A DNA stretch of 64,000 bases from CAVPOO01 sp963707015 (GCA_963707015.1 CAVPOO010000004.1:1-64000); one strand, 5' to 3'. Positions 25,477-35,223 are shown, numbered from the stretch's first letter. Program-made: numbers and translations. Notes: a model not told the origin generated them from the sequence alone.

Positions 25477-26376
25477 ATGAGATGGCAAAAGGTCGGGAAC
25501 ATTTTCTGCCCGTCCGGCCAGTATCCCTGGATGCAGTCACATGCCGCCAATCCGGTCGCCGACTGCCTGGGTGGCAGCCGGTTCCGGATCTACTTCAGCT
25601 GCAGGGATCGGGACAACCGGGCCAGCATCGGCTACGTGGTCATCGATATGCACCGGCCCCTGGAGGTGCTGGAGCTTTCTCCGGAGCCGGTGTTGTCGCC
25701 CGGCGAGCCGGGCACCTTCGATGACAGTGGCACGTCGATGGGCTGCATTGCCCGCGATGGCGAGCGCACCCTGCTTTATTATCTGGGCTGGAATCTCGGC
25801 GTCACCGTCCCCTGGCGCAACAGCATCGGACTGCTCATCAGTGAGGCAGGCAAACCCTTTCGCCGCTTCTCCAAGGCGCCGGTACTGGATCGCAATCATG
25901 CCGACCCCTACTCCATCTCCTATCCCTTTGTCATGAAAGAGGCCGATCGATGGCGCATGTGGTACGGCTCAAACCTGCGATGGGGCGACCGGCAGGAGGA
26001 CATGGACCATGTGATCAAATACGCCGAGTCACCGGACGGTATCCACTGGCATCCGACGGGACACATCGCAGTGGATCTCAGCGGCCCCGGCGAATACGCC
26101 CTCTCCAGACCCAGCGTGATAAAGCAGGCCGGCATCTACAGGATGTGGTATTCCTGCCGCGGCAAGGCCTACCGCATCGGCTATGCGGAATCCGAAGACG
26201 GCATGGGTTTCCAGCGCCTCGACGCGCAGGCCGGGATTGCCGTATCGGACAGCGGCTGGGACGCCGAGTCCGTGGAGTACCCGCACGTCTTCGACCACGC
26301 GGGCCAGCGCTACATGCTGTACAACGGAAACCGCTACGGACTGACCGGATTCGGACTCGCCGTTCTGGATACCTGA
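25477..26376 (+). CDS. Predicted five-bladed beta-propeller (glycosidase-43-like) protein
   Basis: A 299-residue protein begun nine bases after the acyltransferase stop. Repeated strand patterns with FRIYFSCRDRDNRASIGYVV, RMWYGSNLRWGD, YRMWYSCRGKAYRIGYAESE and YMLYNGNRYGLTGFGLAVL are typical of GH43/GH32/GH68-like propellers. Candidate acidic residues are in FDDSGTSMG and HADPYSIS. No signal peptide is present, so a cytosolic role in glycan synthesis seems more likely than extracellular hydrolysis. Similar genes occur next to NeuD-like acyltransferases; exact function unknown. Confidence 0.7.
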   Translation: MRWQKVGNIFCPSGQYPWMQSHAANPVADCLGGSRFRIYFSCRDRDNRASIGYVVIDMHRPLEVLELSPEPVLSPGEPGTFDDSGTSMGCIARDGERTLLYYLGWNLGVTVPWRNSIGLLISEAGKPFRRFSKAPVLDRNHADPYSISYPFVMKEADRWRMWYGSNLRWGDRQEDMDHVIKYAESPDGIHWHPTGHIAVDLSGPGEYALSRPSVIKQAGIYRMWYSCRGKAYRIGYAESEDGMGFQRLDAQAGIAVSDSGWDAESVEYPHVFDHAGQRYMLYNGNRYGLTGFGLAVLDT

Positions 26377-26427
26377 ACGACGGCCCGCCCGAGCCTGCCC
26401 CACGCTGCATCGATTATGCAACCGCCT

Positions 26428-26443
26428 ACGTAAGTGCCATTCA
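26428..26443. repeat. Terminal fragment of a family B element
   Basis: CGTAAGTGCCATTCAA just upstream of the next gene equals the right end of the B elements; the rest is absent. It occupies the place where the ribosome site of the following ATG should be. Confidence 0.5.
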
Positions 26444-26449
26444 ACTGTG

Positions 26450-28366
26450 ATGCTCGTTTACCTGAAGTCTTACCTGCTTTTCCCAGCCGCACTGTTTCTC
26501 GTCTTTCTCGTCTATTTCCGGGTGGCAGGGGACAGGGCCATGCGGCGCGCCGATTCTTTCGCGCTGTGGCTCAAGCGGCGGGGGCTGTTCACCGGCGACC
26601 CGATCACGGACGAAAAGCTGCTGAATATCATCCGCATCATACTGGCCTGTATTCTGCTGTACCGGCTCTATGCAATCGGCATCTTTCTCCACCCCCTCGA
26701 TGCCACGACCGAGCAGCTGGTCTATTTCGCGCTCTTATGCGTATTGAGCTTCGCGCTGCTCATCGGCTTCCTGACGCCGCTGGCCGCACTGGCGCTGCTG
26801 CTGTTTCAGTTGCGTCTCAACAGCCCGCTGGGCACCTATACCCTCGGCGTCGACGTGACCGCCATGGCGCTGCTGACGATGCTGCTCTACCCGGGCGGCA
26901 GACGACTTTCTCTGGACGCCTGGCTGATCGACAAACGCGTCGGAGCGCCGGTAAGAGTCCTGTATGGGTTGTTTGTTCTGGCCGACCGGCGGGAGACACA
27001 AATTGCACTGGCGAAATTTATCTCCTTACTGGCCTATGCCATGCTGTGCCTGTATTCCGTTCTCCTGCATATCACGAACCCGTCCTGGACGAGTGGCGAG
27101 GCGGCCATCGACTTGACCGCGAGCACCTATCTGTCCCGTTACCCCGAGCTGTTTCAGACGCTGTTCAGCACGTCGGCAACCGCCGTGGTGCTCGCCAGGA
27201 TCAGCATGCAGCTCATGGTTGCCTGGTACTTTCTGTTCCTGCCGGGGGTATTGATCGGTGGCTGGGCACGACAGGCGGTGCTGGCGTGGACAGTCCTGTT
27301 TTTCATCTTTTCCGCGTCCGTGCTGCAGCTCTCCACACTGCCGTATCTCGAGTTCTGTCTGCTGATTGTCTGGTTCTGGGACCTGTACCTGAACACCGGC
27401 CCCACCATCCACGTGCTGTTCGACGACCGCTGCAATCTGTGCCGCAGGACAATCCGGGTGCTGCGCGGCGCCGACCTGTTCCGGCGTATAGACTTCCTGC
27501 CGCTGTCAAAAAACACCGACCTGTGCGAGGAGCTGGGCGTCACACCCGATGACCTGTATGCCGATATCTACGCCTGGAAAGGCTCGCCCGGGGCGCTGCA
27601 CAAGGGCTACGATTTTTATCTGCTGGTTTCCCGCAGCGTGCCGGTGCTGATGCCGGCCTATCCTGTCCTGCTGTTGTTCCGGCTGATCCGGATCGGTCCG
27701 GCGATCTATGCGTTTATCGCCAAAAGACGCCTGGCGCTGTTCGGCGTGTGCGACATCGATCGCCACCCCTACAGCGCCGCACGCGACGAACCGGCGCCCA
27801 CCCGGCTGCAAGGCGCGTCCGCCGGATGGCAGGGCATCGCGAGCAAGTCCTTTGTTGCCACCTGGGGCGTGTTCCTGGCACTGTTTATCCTGTTTCTGCC
27901 GAATTCACCACTGGAAAAATACCGCTCGGTCGAACCGCTGCGTGCCGCACTGATATCCGCACACATACTCGGCCTGGTGCCCATTAATGTGTTCAACCGC
28001 CACGATCTGCAGATGACCGAACACTACTTCACGGTGACTCACAGATCGTCATCGGACGGCCGCGAGGTCTTGCTGCCGTTTACCGGGGCGAAGGGTGAAA
28101 GGCTGTCCTGGCATTTTTCGGATCGTGTGTACTTCGGTAATTCCCTGAAGTGGCGTCGACTCAAGAACGAGCAGCCCATCCTGCCGCCAACGGAAAGGGA
28201 TCAACTGTTTTTCAGCGAAATCAAGCGCTGGGGAGAGGTCGTTATGGGGCTTCCCGAGGGCCAGTACCGCTTCGATTTTTATGAGGTCCGTCCGCCGGCG
28301 TTCAACCCCGAGACGGGCACCTATGTGTTCGCCGACCCGAACAGAATCGCGTCTCACACTTTCTGA
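26450..28366 (+). CDS. HTTM-type membrane protein fused to a DCC (DUF393) thiol-disulfide domain
   Basis: A 638-residue inner-membrane protein. The first 310 or so residues hold many hydrophobic segments (for example ILACILLYRLYAIGIFLH, FALLCVLSFALLIGFLTPLA, YAMLCLYSVLLHITNPSW), resembling the HTTM/vitamin-K-carboxylase-like fold. Then VLFDDRCNLCRRTIRVLRG carries the CxxC (C328, C331) of the DCC/DUF393 family. A further membrane segment (FVATWGVFLALFILFLP) and a soluble C-terminal domain follow. The combination suggests a membrane redox protein. Its role in the glycan locus is unknown. GTG at 26447 is an alternative start. Confidence 0.8.
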   Translation: MLVYLKSYLLFPAALFLVFLVYFRVAGDRAMRRADSFALWLKRRGLFTGDPITDEKLLNIIRIILACILLYRLYAIGIFLHPLDATTEQLVYFALLCVLSFALLIGFLTPLAALALLLFQLRLNSPLGTYTLGVDVTAMALLTMLLYPGGRRLSLDAWLIDKRVGAPVRVLYGLFVLADRRETQIALAKFISLLAYAMLCLYSVLLHITNPSWTSGEAAIDLTASTYLSRYPELFQTLFSTSATAVVLARISMQLMVAWYFLFLPGVLIGGWARQAVLAWTVLFFIFSASVLQLSTLPYLEFCLLIVWFWDLYLNTGPTIHVLFDDRCNLCRRTIRVLRGADLFRRIDFLPLSKNTDLCEELGVTPDDLYADIYAWKGSPGALHKGYDFYLLVSRSVPVLMPAYPVLLLFRLIRIGPAIYAFIAKRRLALFGVCDIDRHPYSAARDEPAPTRLQGASAGWQGIASKSFVATWGVFLALFILFLPNSPLEKYRSVEPLRAALISAHILGLVPINVFNRHDLQMTEHYFTVTHRSSSDGREVLLPFTGAKGERLSWHFSDRVYFGNSLKWRRLKNEQPILPPTERDQLFFSEIKRWGEVVMGLPEGQYRFDFYEVRPPAFNPETGTYVFADPNRIASHTF

Positions 28367-28429
28367 TAGCGCTGCGCCCGCACGAAGGGAGAGGCCCGGG
28401 ACATGCGCAGAGGCGCTGCGCCGGGCGCT

Positions 28430-29587
28430 TCAGGCGCCGGCCTGTCCCCCGGCGAAAAATGCCGCGACAAGCTCGACGACCCGGCTCACCTCGGATTCCG
28501 TCAGCTCGTAAAAGAAGGGCAGGCGTATCAGACGTTCGCTGACATCCTCTGTCACCGGCAGCATGCCCCGCCGATAGCCCATCGTCTGTCCCACCGGTGA
28601 GGTGTGCAGCGGCACATAATGGAACACGGCGTTGACCCCCCGCTGATTGAGATACGCCAGGAGCCGGGTGCGCGTTGCCTGATCCCCGACCACGATGTAG
28701 AACATGTGATAGTTCGGTTCACAATGACCCGGAATCGTCGGCAGGCTCAGCAGCCCTTGTGAAGCCAGCGGCTGCAGCGCCGCCTGGTAGGCCGCATAGA
28801 TCCTTTGCCTCTTCGCGGTAATCTCGTCCATGTGCTCGAGTTGCGCATACAGAAACGCCGCGAGCATGTCCGAAGGCAGATAGGAAGAACCGATATCCAC
28901 CCAGGTGTACTTGTCCACCTCGCCGCGAAAAAACTGCGGCCGGTTGGTGCCCTTCTCGCGGACAATCTCGGCACGCCGGACGAGGTCCGGGTCGTGGGTC
29001 AGAAACGCGCCGCCCTCGCCACAGATGAAGTTCTTGGTCTCGTGAAAGCTGTAGGCGCCCATGTCGCCGATGGTGCCCAGATAGGCGCCCCGGTAGCGGG
29101 CGTTGACGCCCTGGGCGGCATCTTCGATCACAGACAGGCCACGTTGCCTGGCGAGCAGCATGATGGCATCCATCTCACACCCGATGCCTGCGTAATGAAC
29201 CGGAATGATCGCCACGGTGCGGTCGCTGATCGCCTCTTCCAGGCGGGTCTCGTCGAGATTGAGCGTGTCAGGCCGGATATCGACAAACCGCAGGCGTGCG
29301 CCGCGCAGCAGGAAGGCGTTCGCGGTTGAAACGAAGGTATAGGACGGCAGCACCACCTCGTCGCCCGGCGCGATGTCGCAAAGGATCGCGGCCATCTCCA
29401 GCGCCGAGGTACAGGAGGTTGTCAGCAGCACCTGGGCGACGGAAAAGCGCTCCTCCAGAAACGCTTCACAGCGCCTCGAATAGGGCCCGTCACCGGCGGT
29501 ATGGGCGCTCAGCACGGACTGCGCCACGTAATACAGCTCCTTGCCGATAATGAAGGGCTTGTTAAAGGGGATGTATCCGTTGTCCAT
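28430..29587 (-). CDS. wecE: dTDP-4-amino-4,6-dideoxygalactose transaminase (WecE/RffA)
   Basis: A 385-residue PLP enzyme of the DegT/DnrJ/EryC1 family. IPFNKPFIIGKELYYVAQ, LTTSCTSALEMAAILCDI, EVVLPSYTFVSTANAFLLRG, PVHYAGIGCEMD, VIEDAAQGVNARY, SFHETKNFICGEGGA (with the PLP lysine) and VFHYVPLHTSP follow E. coli WecE closely. It should aminate dTDP-4-keto-6-deoxyglucose to dTDP-Fuc4N. The matching dTDP-sugar genes (rmlA/rmlB-like) are not in the window. Full length; minus strand, alongside the SGNH protein. Confidence 0.92.
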   Translation of the reverse strand: MDNGYIPFNKPFIIGKELYYVAQSVLSAHTAGDGPYSRRCEAFLEERFSVAQVLLTTSCTSALEMAAILCDIAPGDEVVLPSYTFVSTANAFLLRGARLRFVDIRPDTLNLDETRLEEAISDRTVAIIPVHYAGIGCEMDAIMLLARQRGLSVIEDAAQGVNARYRGAYLGTIGDMGAYSFHETKNFICGEGGAFLTHDPDLVRRAEIVREKGTNRPQFFRGEVDKYTWVDIGSSYLPSDMLAAFLYAQLEHMDEITAKRQRIYAAYQAALQPLASQGLLSLPTIPGHCEPNYHMFYIVVGDQATRTRLLAYLNQRGVNAVFHYVPLHTSPVGQTMGYRRGMLPVTEDVSERLIRLPFFYELTESEVSRVVELVAAFFAGGQAGA

Positions 29588-29652
29588 AGCGTCCGCTCCG
29601 TCGCACGGCTGACATTCTGACGGCCCTGCCGCCGGCTGGTGAGAGATGCGCG

Positions 29653-30819
29653 CTAGCGGCCCGAGACGCCCGAATCGCGCAGCAATGCGGCCACGTACTC
29701 CGCAATCTGCGCGTAGCCATAGGCGGAGGGGTGGCAGTGGTCGCCACTGTCCGGGCTGATCAGATTGAACCTTTCCCAGTCGATATCCGCCATTCCCACA
29801 TCACCGACCACCAGGCCGTCGGGAAAGCGGTCCGCATGCTCTGCAATGAGACGCGTGGCACTCTGGGTATCATAGACATTGCGTGGAATAAAAATCACGA
29901 CAGGTGTCAGCGCGTGCTGCTGAGCGAACCCGGTGTACTGCTCGAGCAGCGGAAACAGCTCGGAGAGAAACGCCTCGGAACGCAAGGCCAGGAAATACTC
30001 CGGGATCCCCAGCTTGCGAAAGCGTTTCTGGAATCGTCGGAAATAAAAATAATGGCTGCTCAGGCCACGGATCAGAGACAGCGAGTAGGGAAAGCCGTCC
30101 GCGGGCTTGGCCCAGAAGTCCTTGTCGAAGGCATCATTCGCATACGCCTTGAACCGATCGATATCCGCGAGCGCGTCCGCCCCGGGATAGGACCTGATCG
30201 CCCCCCCCGCCATATAGGGCTTCAACCCGTAGTCGAAGGCATTTTCATAGAGCACGGCGCGGTAGGAGTTGACCATCCGGTAGATGTTTTCATACATGAT
30301 GCCGAGAATGGCGACCTTGAGCGTCGGATACCGGGCCAGCTTCTGTTCCAGCAGCAACAGGCTCTGGACAGGCCCGTAACCACCGACGCCATGATTGGCG
30401 ACGGAAACCCCGAGCGCGTGTGCCAGGCGCGCGGGGTAGGTTTCCGCGTCATTGACTTCCGCGCCGTTACTGTAGGAGTCTCCGACCACGATAATCCCGG
30501 CACGCGCCGCCTCATAGCCCGGGTACACCCTGGCACCCTCGCCATCGAACGAATACGCGATCTCCTCGCCGACACAGTTGGCCTCGCGGGCTAACCTGGG
30601 ACCGCGATGGTCCCAGCCAAGCACGGGATCGCCGGTCTTCTCTGCGAACTCGGCAAGCCCCGACGCATTGAGCCTCGCCAGCACTTGCCGCCGGTGATCG
30701 AATATCTCGTCATCTCCGGAGGCTGCAAAAAAGGCGATGAGCTCGAACACGCCGAACACAAAGCCGAGCATGATGAACCAGAAGGCGAGCTTCTTGCCCG
30801 CGCCGATTCGCTCACTCAC
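29653..30819 (-). CDS. Membrane-anchored SGNH/GDSL-like protein
   Basis: A 388-residue protein with an N-terminal membrane segment (LAFWFIMLGFVFGVFELIAF) and a large, probably periplasmic domain. IIVVGDSYSNGAEVND is the SGNH block I with the nucleophile Ser. GVGGYGPVQSLLLLEQKL gives the block II Gly, and ISPDSGDHCHPSAYGYAQIA contains the D-x-x-H dyad of block V. Relatives add or remove acyl groups on exported polysaccharides; here it may modify the glycan in the periplasm. It is divergent from the ligase gene. Confidence 0.8.
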   Translation of the reverse strand: MSERIGAGKKLAFWFIMLGFVFGVFELIAFFAASGDDEIFDHRRQVLARLNASGLAEFAEKTGDPVLGWDHRGPRLAREANCVGEEIAYSFDGEGARVYPGYEAARAGIIVVGDSYSNGAEVNDAETYPARLAHALGVSVANHGVGGYGPVQSLLLLEQKLARYPTLKVAILGIMYENIYRMVNSYRAVLYENAFDYGLKPYMAGGAIRSYPGADALADIDRFKAYANDAFDKDFWAKPADGFPYSLSLIRGLSSHYFYFRRFQKRFRKLGIPEYFLALRSEAFLSELFPLLEQYTGFAQQHALTPVVIFIPRNVYDTQSATRLIAEHADRFPDGLVVGDVGMADIDWERFNLISPDSGDHCHPSAYGYAQIAEYVAALLRDSGVSGR

Positions 30820-30967
30820 GACCTGTTCATCTCCGCCGCATCAGCACCACTGCGCCGGGGCCGCGCGGCAATACGGATCGCGCCCCGCGGCGCGCTCGCC
30901 CCCGGACACCCTGTGATAAGATGCCGTCGCATGCCGCGCCGGGCACAAGGAAAAACTTTCTGACTGC

Positions 30968-32167
30968 ATGTTGACAACGCGCTCCCTGACCAAAGGAACC
31001 GCCCGGTTCGCACTTTTCACCTACGGTATCTTTCTGCTGGGTTTCTTCTTTGCGCCGACGATGCCCCAGCACTATGAGTACTACTACTGGGCAATCCTGC
31101 CGCCGGCACTGGTACTGACGCCAACCGGCCTGGCCCTGTTGCGGCGCAGTCCGCTCTTCTGGCTGGTGTTGACCTATGCGGGCTACATGCTCGTCGCCGG
31201 CCTGTGGAGTGAGCCTTTCATGCTCGAGCAATTCCTGCTCCACAGCAGGAGCATACTATACGTCCTTTCCTTTGTGCTTGTAACAGTGGTACTCGACCAG
31301 ACCTTGCCCCGCCGGCTTGAACTGCTGTTCAAGCTGCTGTGCGCGGGGGTCGCCATCGCGGCCGTGATCGCAATCGTCATCTGGTACCCGCCGCCGCTTT
31401 TTCCGGAAAGCCGGCTCACCGGTCTGGGCAGGATGGAATACAGCATTCGTAGCGCCTATGCCTTCGGCTTTATCGGTATTCTGGCGCTCGTTTACGTGGT
31501 ACGCACGCCGACACCCGTCTTGCGCAGTGCCTTCGCCATCGGCGTCGCCCTGTGCCTGGTCGCCGTTGTGCTGGCGCAGAGTCGCGCCGGCCTGCTCGCC
31601 TTTGTCCTCGCCGCACTGACGCTCATCCTGCCGAGGCACCCGCGACACGGCCTGGCGCTGATGCTGGGGTTTGCGTGTATGGCCGCGCTCGTGTGGGTCA
31701 CCTTGCCGGCCTATGTCGACAGCCTCTTGCGGGGCATGACGAACCGGCCGGATATCTGGGCAGCCATAATCTCCGAGACCCTGTCTTCCCCCATCTTCGG
31801 GCTGGGCAGCCTTTCCGATCCCAGCGTGGCGCTGCCCGTGATGACCTTCATACATGCCCACAGCGCCTTTGTCGCGAGCTTCCGTGACGGCGGTCTCGTC
31901 GGGCTCGGCCTGCTGCTCGGCCTGCTCGCCTATGCCTGTCTGGCGGCGCTCCGCATCGCCAGGGCGAGCGGAGACTGGCACTATCTTGCCTTGCTGGTCT
32001 ACGGGATAGTCTGCATCGTCTGGAACGACGACCGGCTTTTCGTTCGTCCCAGGGAACTCTGGCTGTACCTGTGGCTGCCACTCGGGCTCGTCATGTCCAG
32101 AGAAATCCTGACCCGGCGAGCCGCTGCCGGTAGAGCGGCGGATGAGGCCCGGCAAGTCACCGCCTGA
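30968..32167 (+). CDS. O-antigen ligase / polymerase (Wzy_C, PF04932)
   Basis: A 399-residue polytopic membrane protein with about ten to twelve hydrophobic segments. VLAQSRAGLLAFVLAALTLI and the periplasmic-loop sequence IFGLGSLSDPSV with MTFIHAHSAFVASFRDGGLV are typical of WaaL/Wzy_C proteins, which transfer undecaprenyl-linked glycan to lipid A-core or polymerise repeat units. Which of the two it does cannot be decided by sequence. Its TGA overlaps the start of the next ELM1 gene by one base, so they are coexpressed. Confidence 0.87.
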   Translation: MLTTRSLTKGTARFALFTYGIFLLGFFFAPTMPQHYEYYYWAILPPALVLTPTGLALLRRSPLFWLVLTYAGYMLVAGLWSEPFMLEQFLLHSRSILYVLSFVLVTVVLDQTLPRRLELLFKLLCAGVAIAAVIAIVIWYPPPLFPESRLTGLGRMEYSIRSAYAFGFIGILALVYVVRTPTPVLRSAFAIGVALCLVAVVLAQSRAGLLAFVLAALTLILPRHPRHGLALMLGFACMAALVWVTLPAYVDSLLRGMTNRPDIWAAIISETLSSPIFGLGSLSDPSVALPVMTFIHAHSAFVASFRDGGLVGLGLLLGLLAYACLAALRIARASGDWHYLALLVYGIVCIVWNDDRLFVRPRELWLYLWLPLGLVMSREILTRRAAAGRAADEARQVTA

Positions 32168-33225
32168 TGCCTGTGCGATCCGCGCCACCCCACCGCGAGG
32201 ACCCGCCGACGATCTGGGTCATCACCAGTTACCGGGCCGGCGAAAACGCGCAGATTCTCGCGCTTGCCGAGGCCCTCGGCACAGGCTGCGAGGTCAAACG
32301 AATCGCCTACCGTCGCCTGGCGTCTCTCAGCGGGTTGTTGCGCCGGGTCAGTCTCGCCGGCATCGACAACGACCAGTCATCCCCGCTGAGGCCACCCTGG
32401 CCGGCCTTGATCATCTCGGCCGGGATGAGAAACGAGCCGGTCTGCCGCTGGATACGCCAGCAATCGGGCGGCCGCACACGCCTGGTCTTCATAGGGCGCA
32501 CCTGGGCCGGGCCCGACACCTTCGACCTGATTGTCACCACGCCGCAGTACCGCCTGCGGCCACACCCGCACATCCTGCAGAACGAACTGACCCTGCACGG
32601 CATCACACCGCAGCGGCTTCAGCAGGCCGCCGCCGGCTGGGAGAGCCGTCTGGGACATCTGCCCGAACCGCGCATCGCGGTGGTCGTCGGCGGCAACAGC
32701 GGCCCCTACACCCTGGGCCCCCGGGCCGCCCGACGCCTCGGCAGGCTGGTCAGCGAGATGGCAGCCGCCCGCGGCGGATCACTGCTGGTCACGACCAGCG
32801 CCCGCACGCCGCCTCGCGCCATCGCGCCGCTGCGCGCGGCGTTGTCCGTACCGGCGCATTTTTTTGCCTGGTCACCGGACGCCCGGGACAACCCCTACAC
32901 AGCCTACCTCGCGCTCGCCCGGGAGATTGTGGTGACTGCGGACAGTATCGCCATGCTGAGTGAGGCCTGCGCCACGGGGAAGCCGGTCTACCTGTTTGAC
33001 CCGAACCGGCAGCGCGAGGTCCACGACTTCCGGATGGGCGGCAGCGCCTACCGGCTGTTGATGCGTATCGGACCGCAGCGCCTGACCCGGGATGTCGGAC
33101 GGGTCCATGCGCGGCTTGTGGCCGCGGGCCATGCCGCGTGGCTGGGTGAATCCGCCGCAGGCGGGGCCTCTGCCCCGCCGGATGACATGGCGCGGGCACT
33201 CGCTCGCGTGCGGCAGTTACTCTAG
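32167..33225 (+). CDS. ELM1/GtrOC1-family (COG3660) protein, copy 2
   Basis: A 352-residue protein with ITSYRAGENAQILALAEALG, PPWPALIISAGMRNEPVC, RLVFIGRTWAGPDTFDLIVT, IAVVVGGNSGPYTLGP, GGSLLVTTSARTPP, DNPYTAYLALAREIVVTADS and AMLSEACATGKPVYLFD. It parallels copy 1 (11113) more closely than copy 3 (39625). Coupling with the O-antigen ligase by a one-base overlap points to a job in LPS or glycan assembly; the biochemical activity of the family is unknown. Its stop codon lies within the 10-base target of element B3. Confidence 0.87.
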   Translation: MPVRSAPPHREDPPTIWVITSYRAGENAQILALAEALGTGCEVKRIAYRRLASLSGLLRRVSLAGIDNDQSSPLRPPWPALIISAGMRNEPVCRWIRQQSGGRTRLVFIGRTWAGPDTFDLIVTTPQYRLRPHPHILQNELTLHGITPQRLQQAAAGWESRLGHLPEPRIAVVVGGNSGPYTLGPRAARRLGRLVSEMAAARGGSLLVTTSARTPPRAIAPLRAALSVPAHFFAWSPDARDNPYTAYLALAREIVVTADSIAMLSEACATGKPVYLFDPNRQREVHDFRMGGSAYRLLMRIGPQRLTRDVGRVHARLVAAGHAAWLGESAAGGASAPPDDMARALARVRQLL

Positions 33226-33228
33226 CAG

Positions 33229-33413
33229 GAATGGCACTTACTGTAAGTCGAAATGTAGGGTGGGTTAGCGCTTTTTGCGTAACCCACCAGGCGTTGCGAA
33301 GCAACACGATGAATATTGTATGGGCGCCTGCCGGCACATCCGGTGGGTTACGGCACAAACGGCGTGCCTAACCCACCCTACATTGATTAGGGAACCGCCT
33401 GAGTAAGCCATTC
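33229..33413 (-). mobile_element. Family B element, copy B3 (reverse orientation)
   Basis: Bounded by GAATGGCACTTAC and GAGTAAGCCATTC, with the GTAGGGTGGGTTAGCGC palindrome inside and the reverse order of the B1/B2 interior. The flanks ACTCTAGCAG and GGGCTAGGAG are only partly alike, so the target duplication has decayed. The left flank includes the TAG of the ELM1 gene. Confidence 0.85.
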
Positions 33414-33416
33414 GGG

Positions 33417-33444
33417 CTAGGAGCCTGTCGGACTTAGGCTGATT
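33417..33444. repeat. 28-bp repeat D, copy 1
   Basis: CTAGGAGCCTGTCGGACTTA and the next eight bases (GGCTGATT) recur at 52683-52710 with a single difference. Here it ends exactly at the stop codon of the ABC transporter gene, with no family A arm beside it. Confidence 0.7.
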
Positions 33445-35223
33445 CTACTGCGGCGGTGAGAGAGCGGCCGGGTTCAGCCCGACGTCCGGCAAATCATTCA
33501 GGCGCTCCGGGTTCACAGGCAGGGCATGCCCGCCCTCCAGACGATAGACCTGGTCGGCCGCCTCAACGAGCAGGGGCTGATGTGAGACGATCAGAATCGT
33601 ATAGTCGCCTTTGAGCCGCTCGAGCGTCTCGCTGATCACACGTTCACTTTCCGGGTCGAGGGCGCTGGTAGCCTCGTCGAGTATCAGCAGCTTCGGGCGA
33701 TGAGCAAGCGCGCGCGCAATCATGATGCGCTGCCGCTGACCACCCGAGAGTCGCGTGCCACGCTCGCCGACAGAGCTGTGAATTCCTCCCGGCAGGGCCT
33801 GGACGAACTCCCAGGCGCCTGCCGCGCGTAAGGCATGCTCCGCATCCTGCTCTTTGAGCGCCGGGTCACCAAAGGTGACGTTGGTAAACACGCTGTCATG
33901 CAGCAACAGGTTTTCCTGGGGCACGTAGCCGATCTGCCTGCGCCAGGCAATGATGTCGATCTCCTCGAGCGCAATCCCGTCAACCGTGATGCGGCCGGAT
34001 AGCGGCCGATGCAGGCCCATAATCATATCGATCAGGGTCGTCTTGCCGGTCCCTGAGGGTCCCACCAGCGCCGTGAGTTGCCCGGCGGGGATGACCAGAT
34101 CCATGGCATCGAGTATCCGTTTGTCGCCGAAGGCATGTGATACCTTCTCGAAACGGACGGCCTCCTTGAGGACCGGCGTCACGCCACCGGTAAGCGACTC
34201 CTTTTCCTCCTGTGCCTCCCGGATTGCGTCCTGCAATGCCCAGTAGGCACTCTCGTTCGCCGCGATTTTCTGGTACTGATTCTGGACGGAACCGAGCTGC
34301 TTGAGCAGACGAATCGACAAGAGCACCAGCACCATGACGGTTGGCAGGGGCATCCTCAGAACCTCCAGCGCGAGGAAGATACCGACGACCATCACGGTCC
34401 CGAACATGGGTTCCTGAATTGCGCTCAGTGCCGCCTTGCTGAAAACCTCCTTGCGCAGGGCCTTGTTCAGGCTCGAGGTTTCGGCGGCGAGCACGGATTC
34501 AACAAGGTCCTGCCGGGCCATTGCCTTGAGCGGCTTCACGGACTGCAGGGTATCGGTCAGGCGCGCCAGCAGCGACTGGAGCAAGCGCGTCTGCCGGGCA
34601 CCGGCGCGTCGTGACATGTTCACCAGGAAATGCGAAACGAGAAGGATGAGCGCGCCCGCGGCGAGGCACACCAGCGTTGCCCGCCAGGACACGAGTATGG
34701 CGATGGCGGCGAACACGCCTGCCTGGACGGCGGCGGTAATCAGTACCGTACTGTTCACATAGGCATCCGAAGCGCGCAAGGCCTCGCTCGCCAGGGAATT
34801 GGCCAGCCGACCGACCTGCTGGTTGAGAAAATACTGCCAGCGTGTTGCCAGCACCGAGCGCAGCAGCGTCAGGCGCAGGTCGGTGGTGATCTGCGCCACC
34901 GTATAGCCGATGCGTTTGCGGGCGATCAGCAACAGGATACTCTTGAGGATGATTCCCAGCAGCACGATCAACAGCAGCACACCAATCGTAGGCTCGAGTC
35001 CCAGGCTGGCAAGGGCGTCGACTGCCGCGCGTGCAAACTCCCCGCCCTCCTCCGCCCCTGCGCCATCAGCGCCAGCGCCGACCTCCTTCCCAATCGCCAT
35101 ATTGAGCATGGGCAGAAAGGCGGTGATGGAGAGGCCCTCCGCAATACCGGCAAAGAATATGGCCAGGATCAGGGCGAAGGTTTCACCCGGGTAGGCGCGG
35201 GACAGAATAAAGAACAATCGCAT
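33445..35223 (-). CDS. ABC exporter (fused permease and ATPase, MsbA/PglK-like)
   Basis: A 592-residue half-transporter. Six membrane segments span about 1-310, and the nucleotide-binding domain about 340-570 with Walker A VGPSGTGKTTLIDM, Q-loop GYVPQENLL, signature LSGGQRQRIMIARAL and Walker B LLILDEATSALD with the H-loop in IVSHQP. An acidic, Gly-rich insert (GADGAGAEEGGEF) sits in the first periplasmic loop. In this glycan locus it may flip a lipid-linked oligosaccharide, as PglK or MsbA do (inference). Confidence 0.9.
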   Translation of the reverse strand: MRLFFILSRAYPGETFALILAIFFAGIAEGLSITAFLPMLNMAIGKEVGAGADGAGAEEGGEFARAAVDALASLGLEPTIGVLLLIVLLGIILKSILLLIARKRIGYTVAQITTDLRLTLLRSVLATRWQYFLNQQVGRLANSLASEALRASDAYVNSTVLITAAVQAGVFAAIAILVSWRATLVCLAAGALILLVSHFLVNMSRRAGARQTRLLQSLLARLTDTLQSVKPLKAMARQDLVESVLAAETSSLNKALRKEVFSKAALSAIQEPMFGTVMVVGIFLALEVLRMPLPTVMVLVLLSIRLLKQLGSVQNQYQKIAANESAYWALQDAIREAQEEKESLTGGVTPVLKEAVRFEKVSHAFGDKRILDAMDLVIPAGQLTALVGPSGTGKTTLIDMIMGLHRPLSGRITVDGIALEEIDIIAWRRQIGYVPQENLLLHDSVFTNVTFGDPALKEQDAEHALRAAGAWEFVQALPGGIHSSVGERGTRLSGGQRQRIMIARALAHRPKLLILDEATSALDPESERVISETLERLKGDYTILIVSHQPLLVEAADQVYRLEGGHALPVNPERLNDLPDVGLNPAALSPPQ

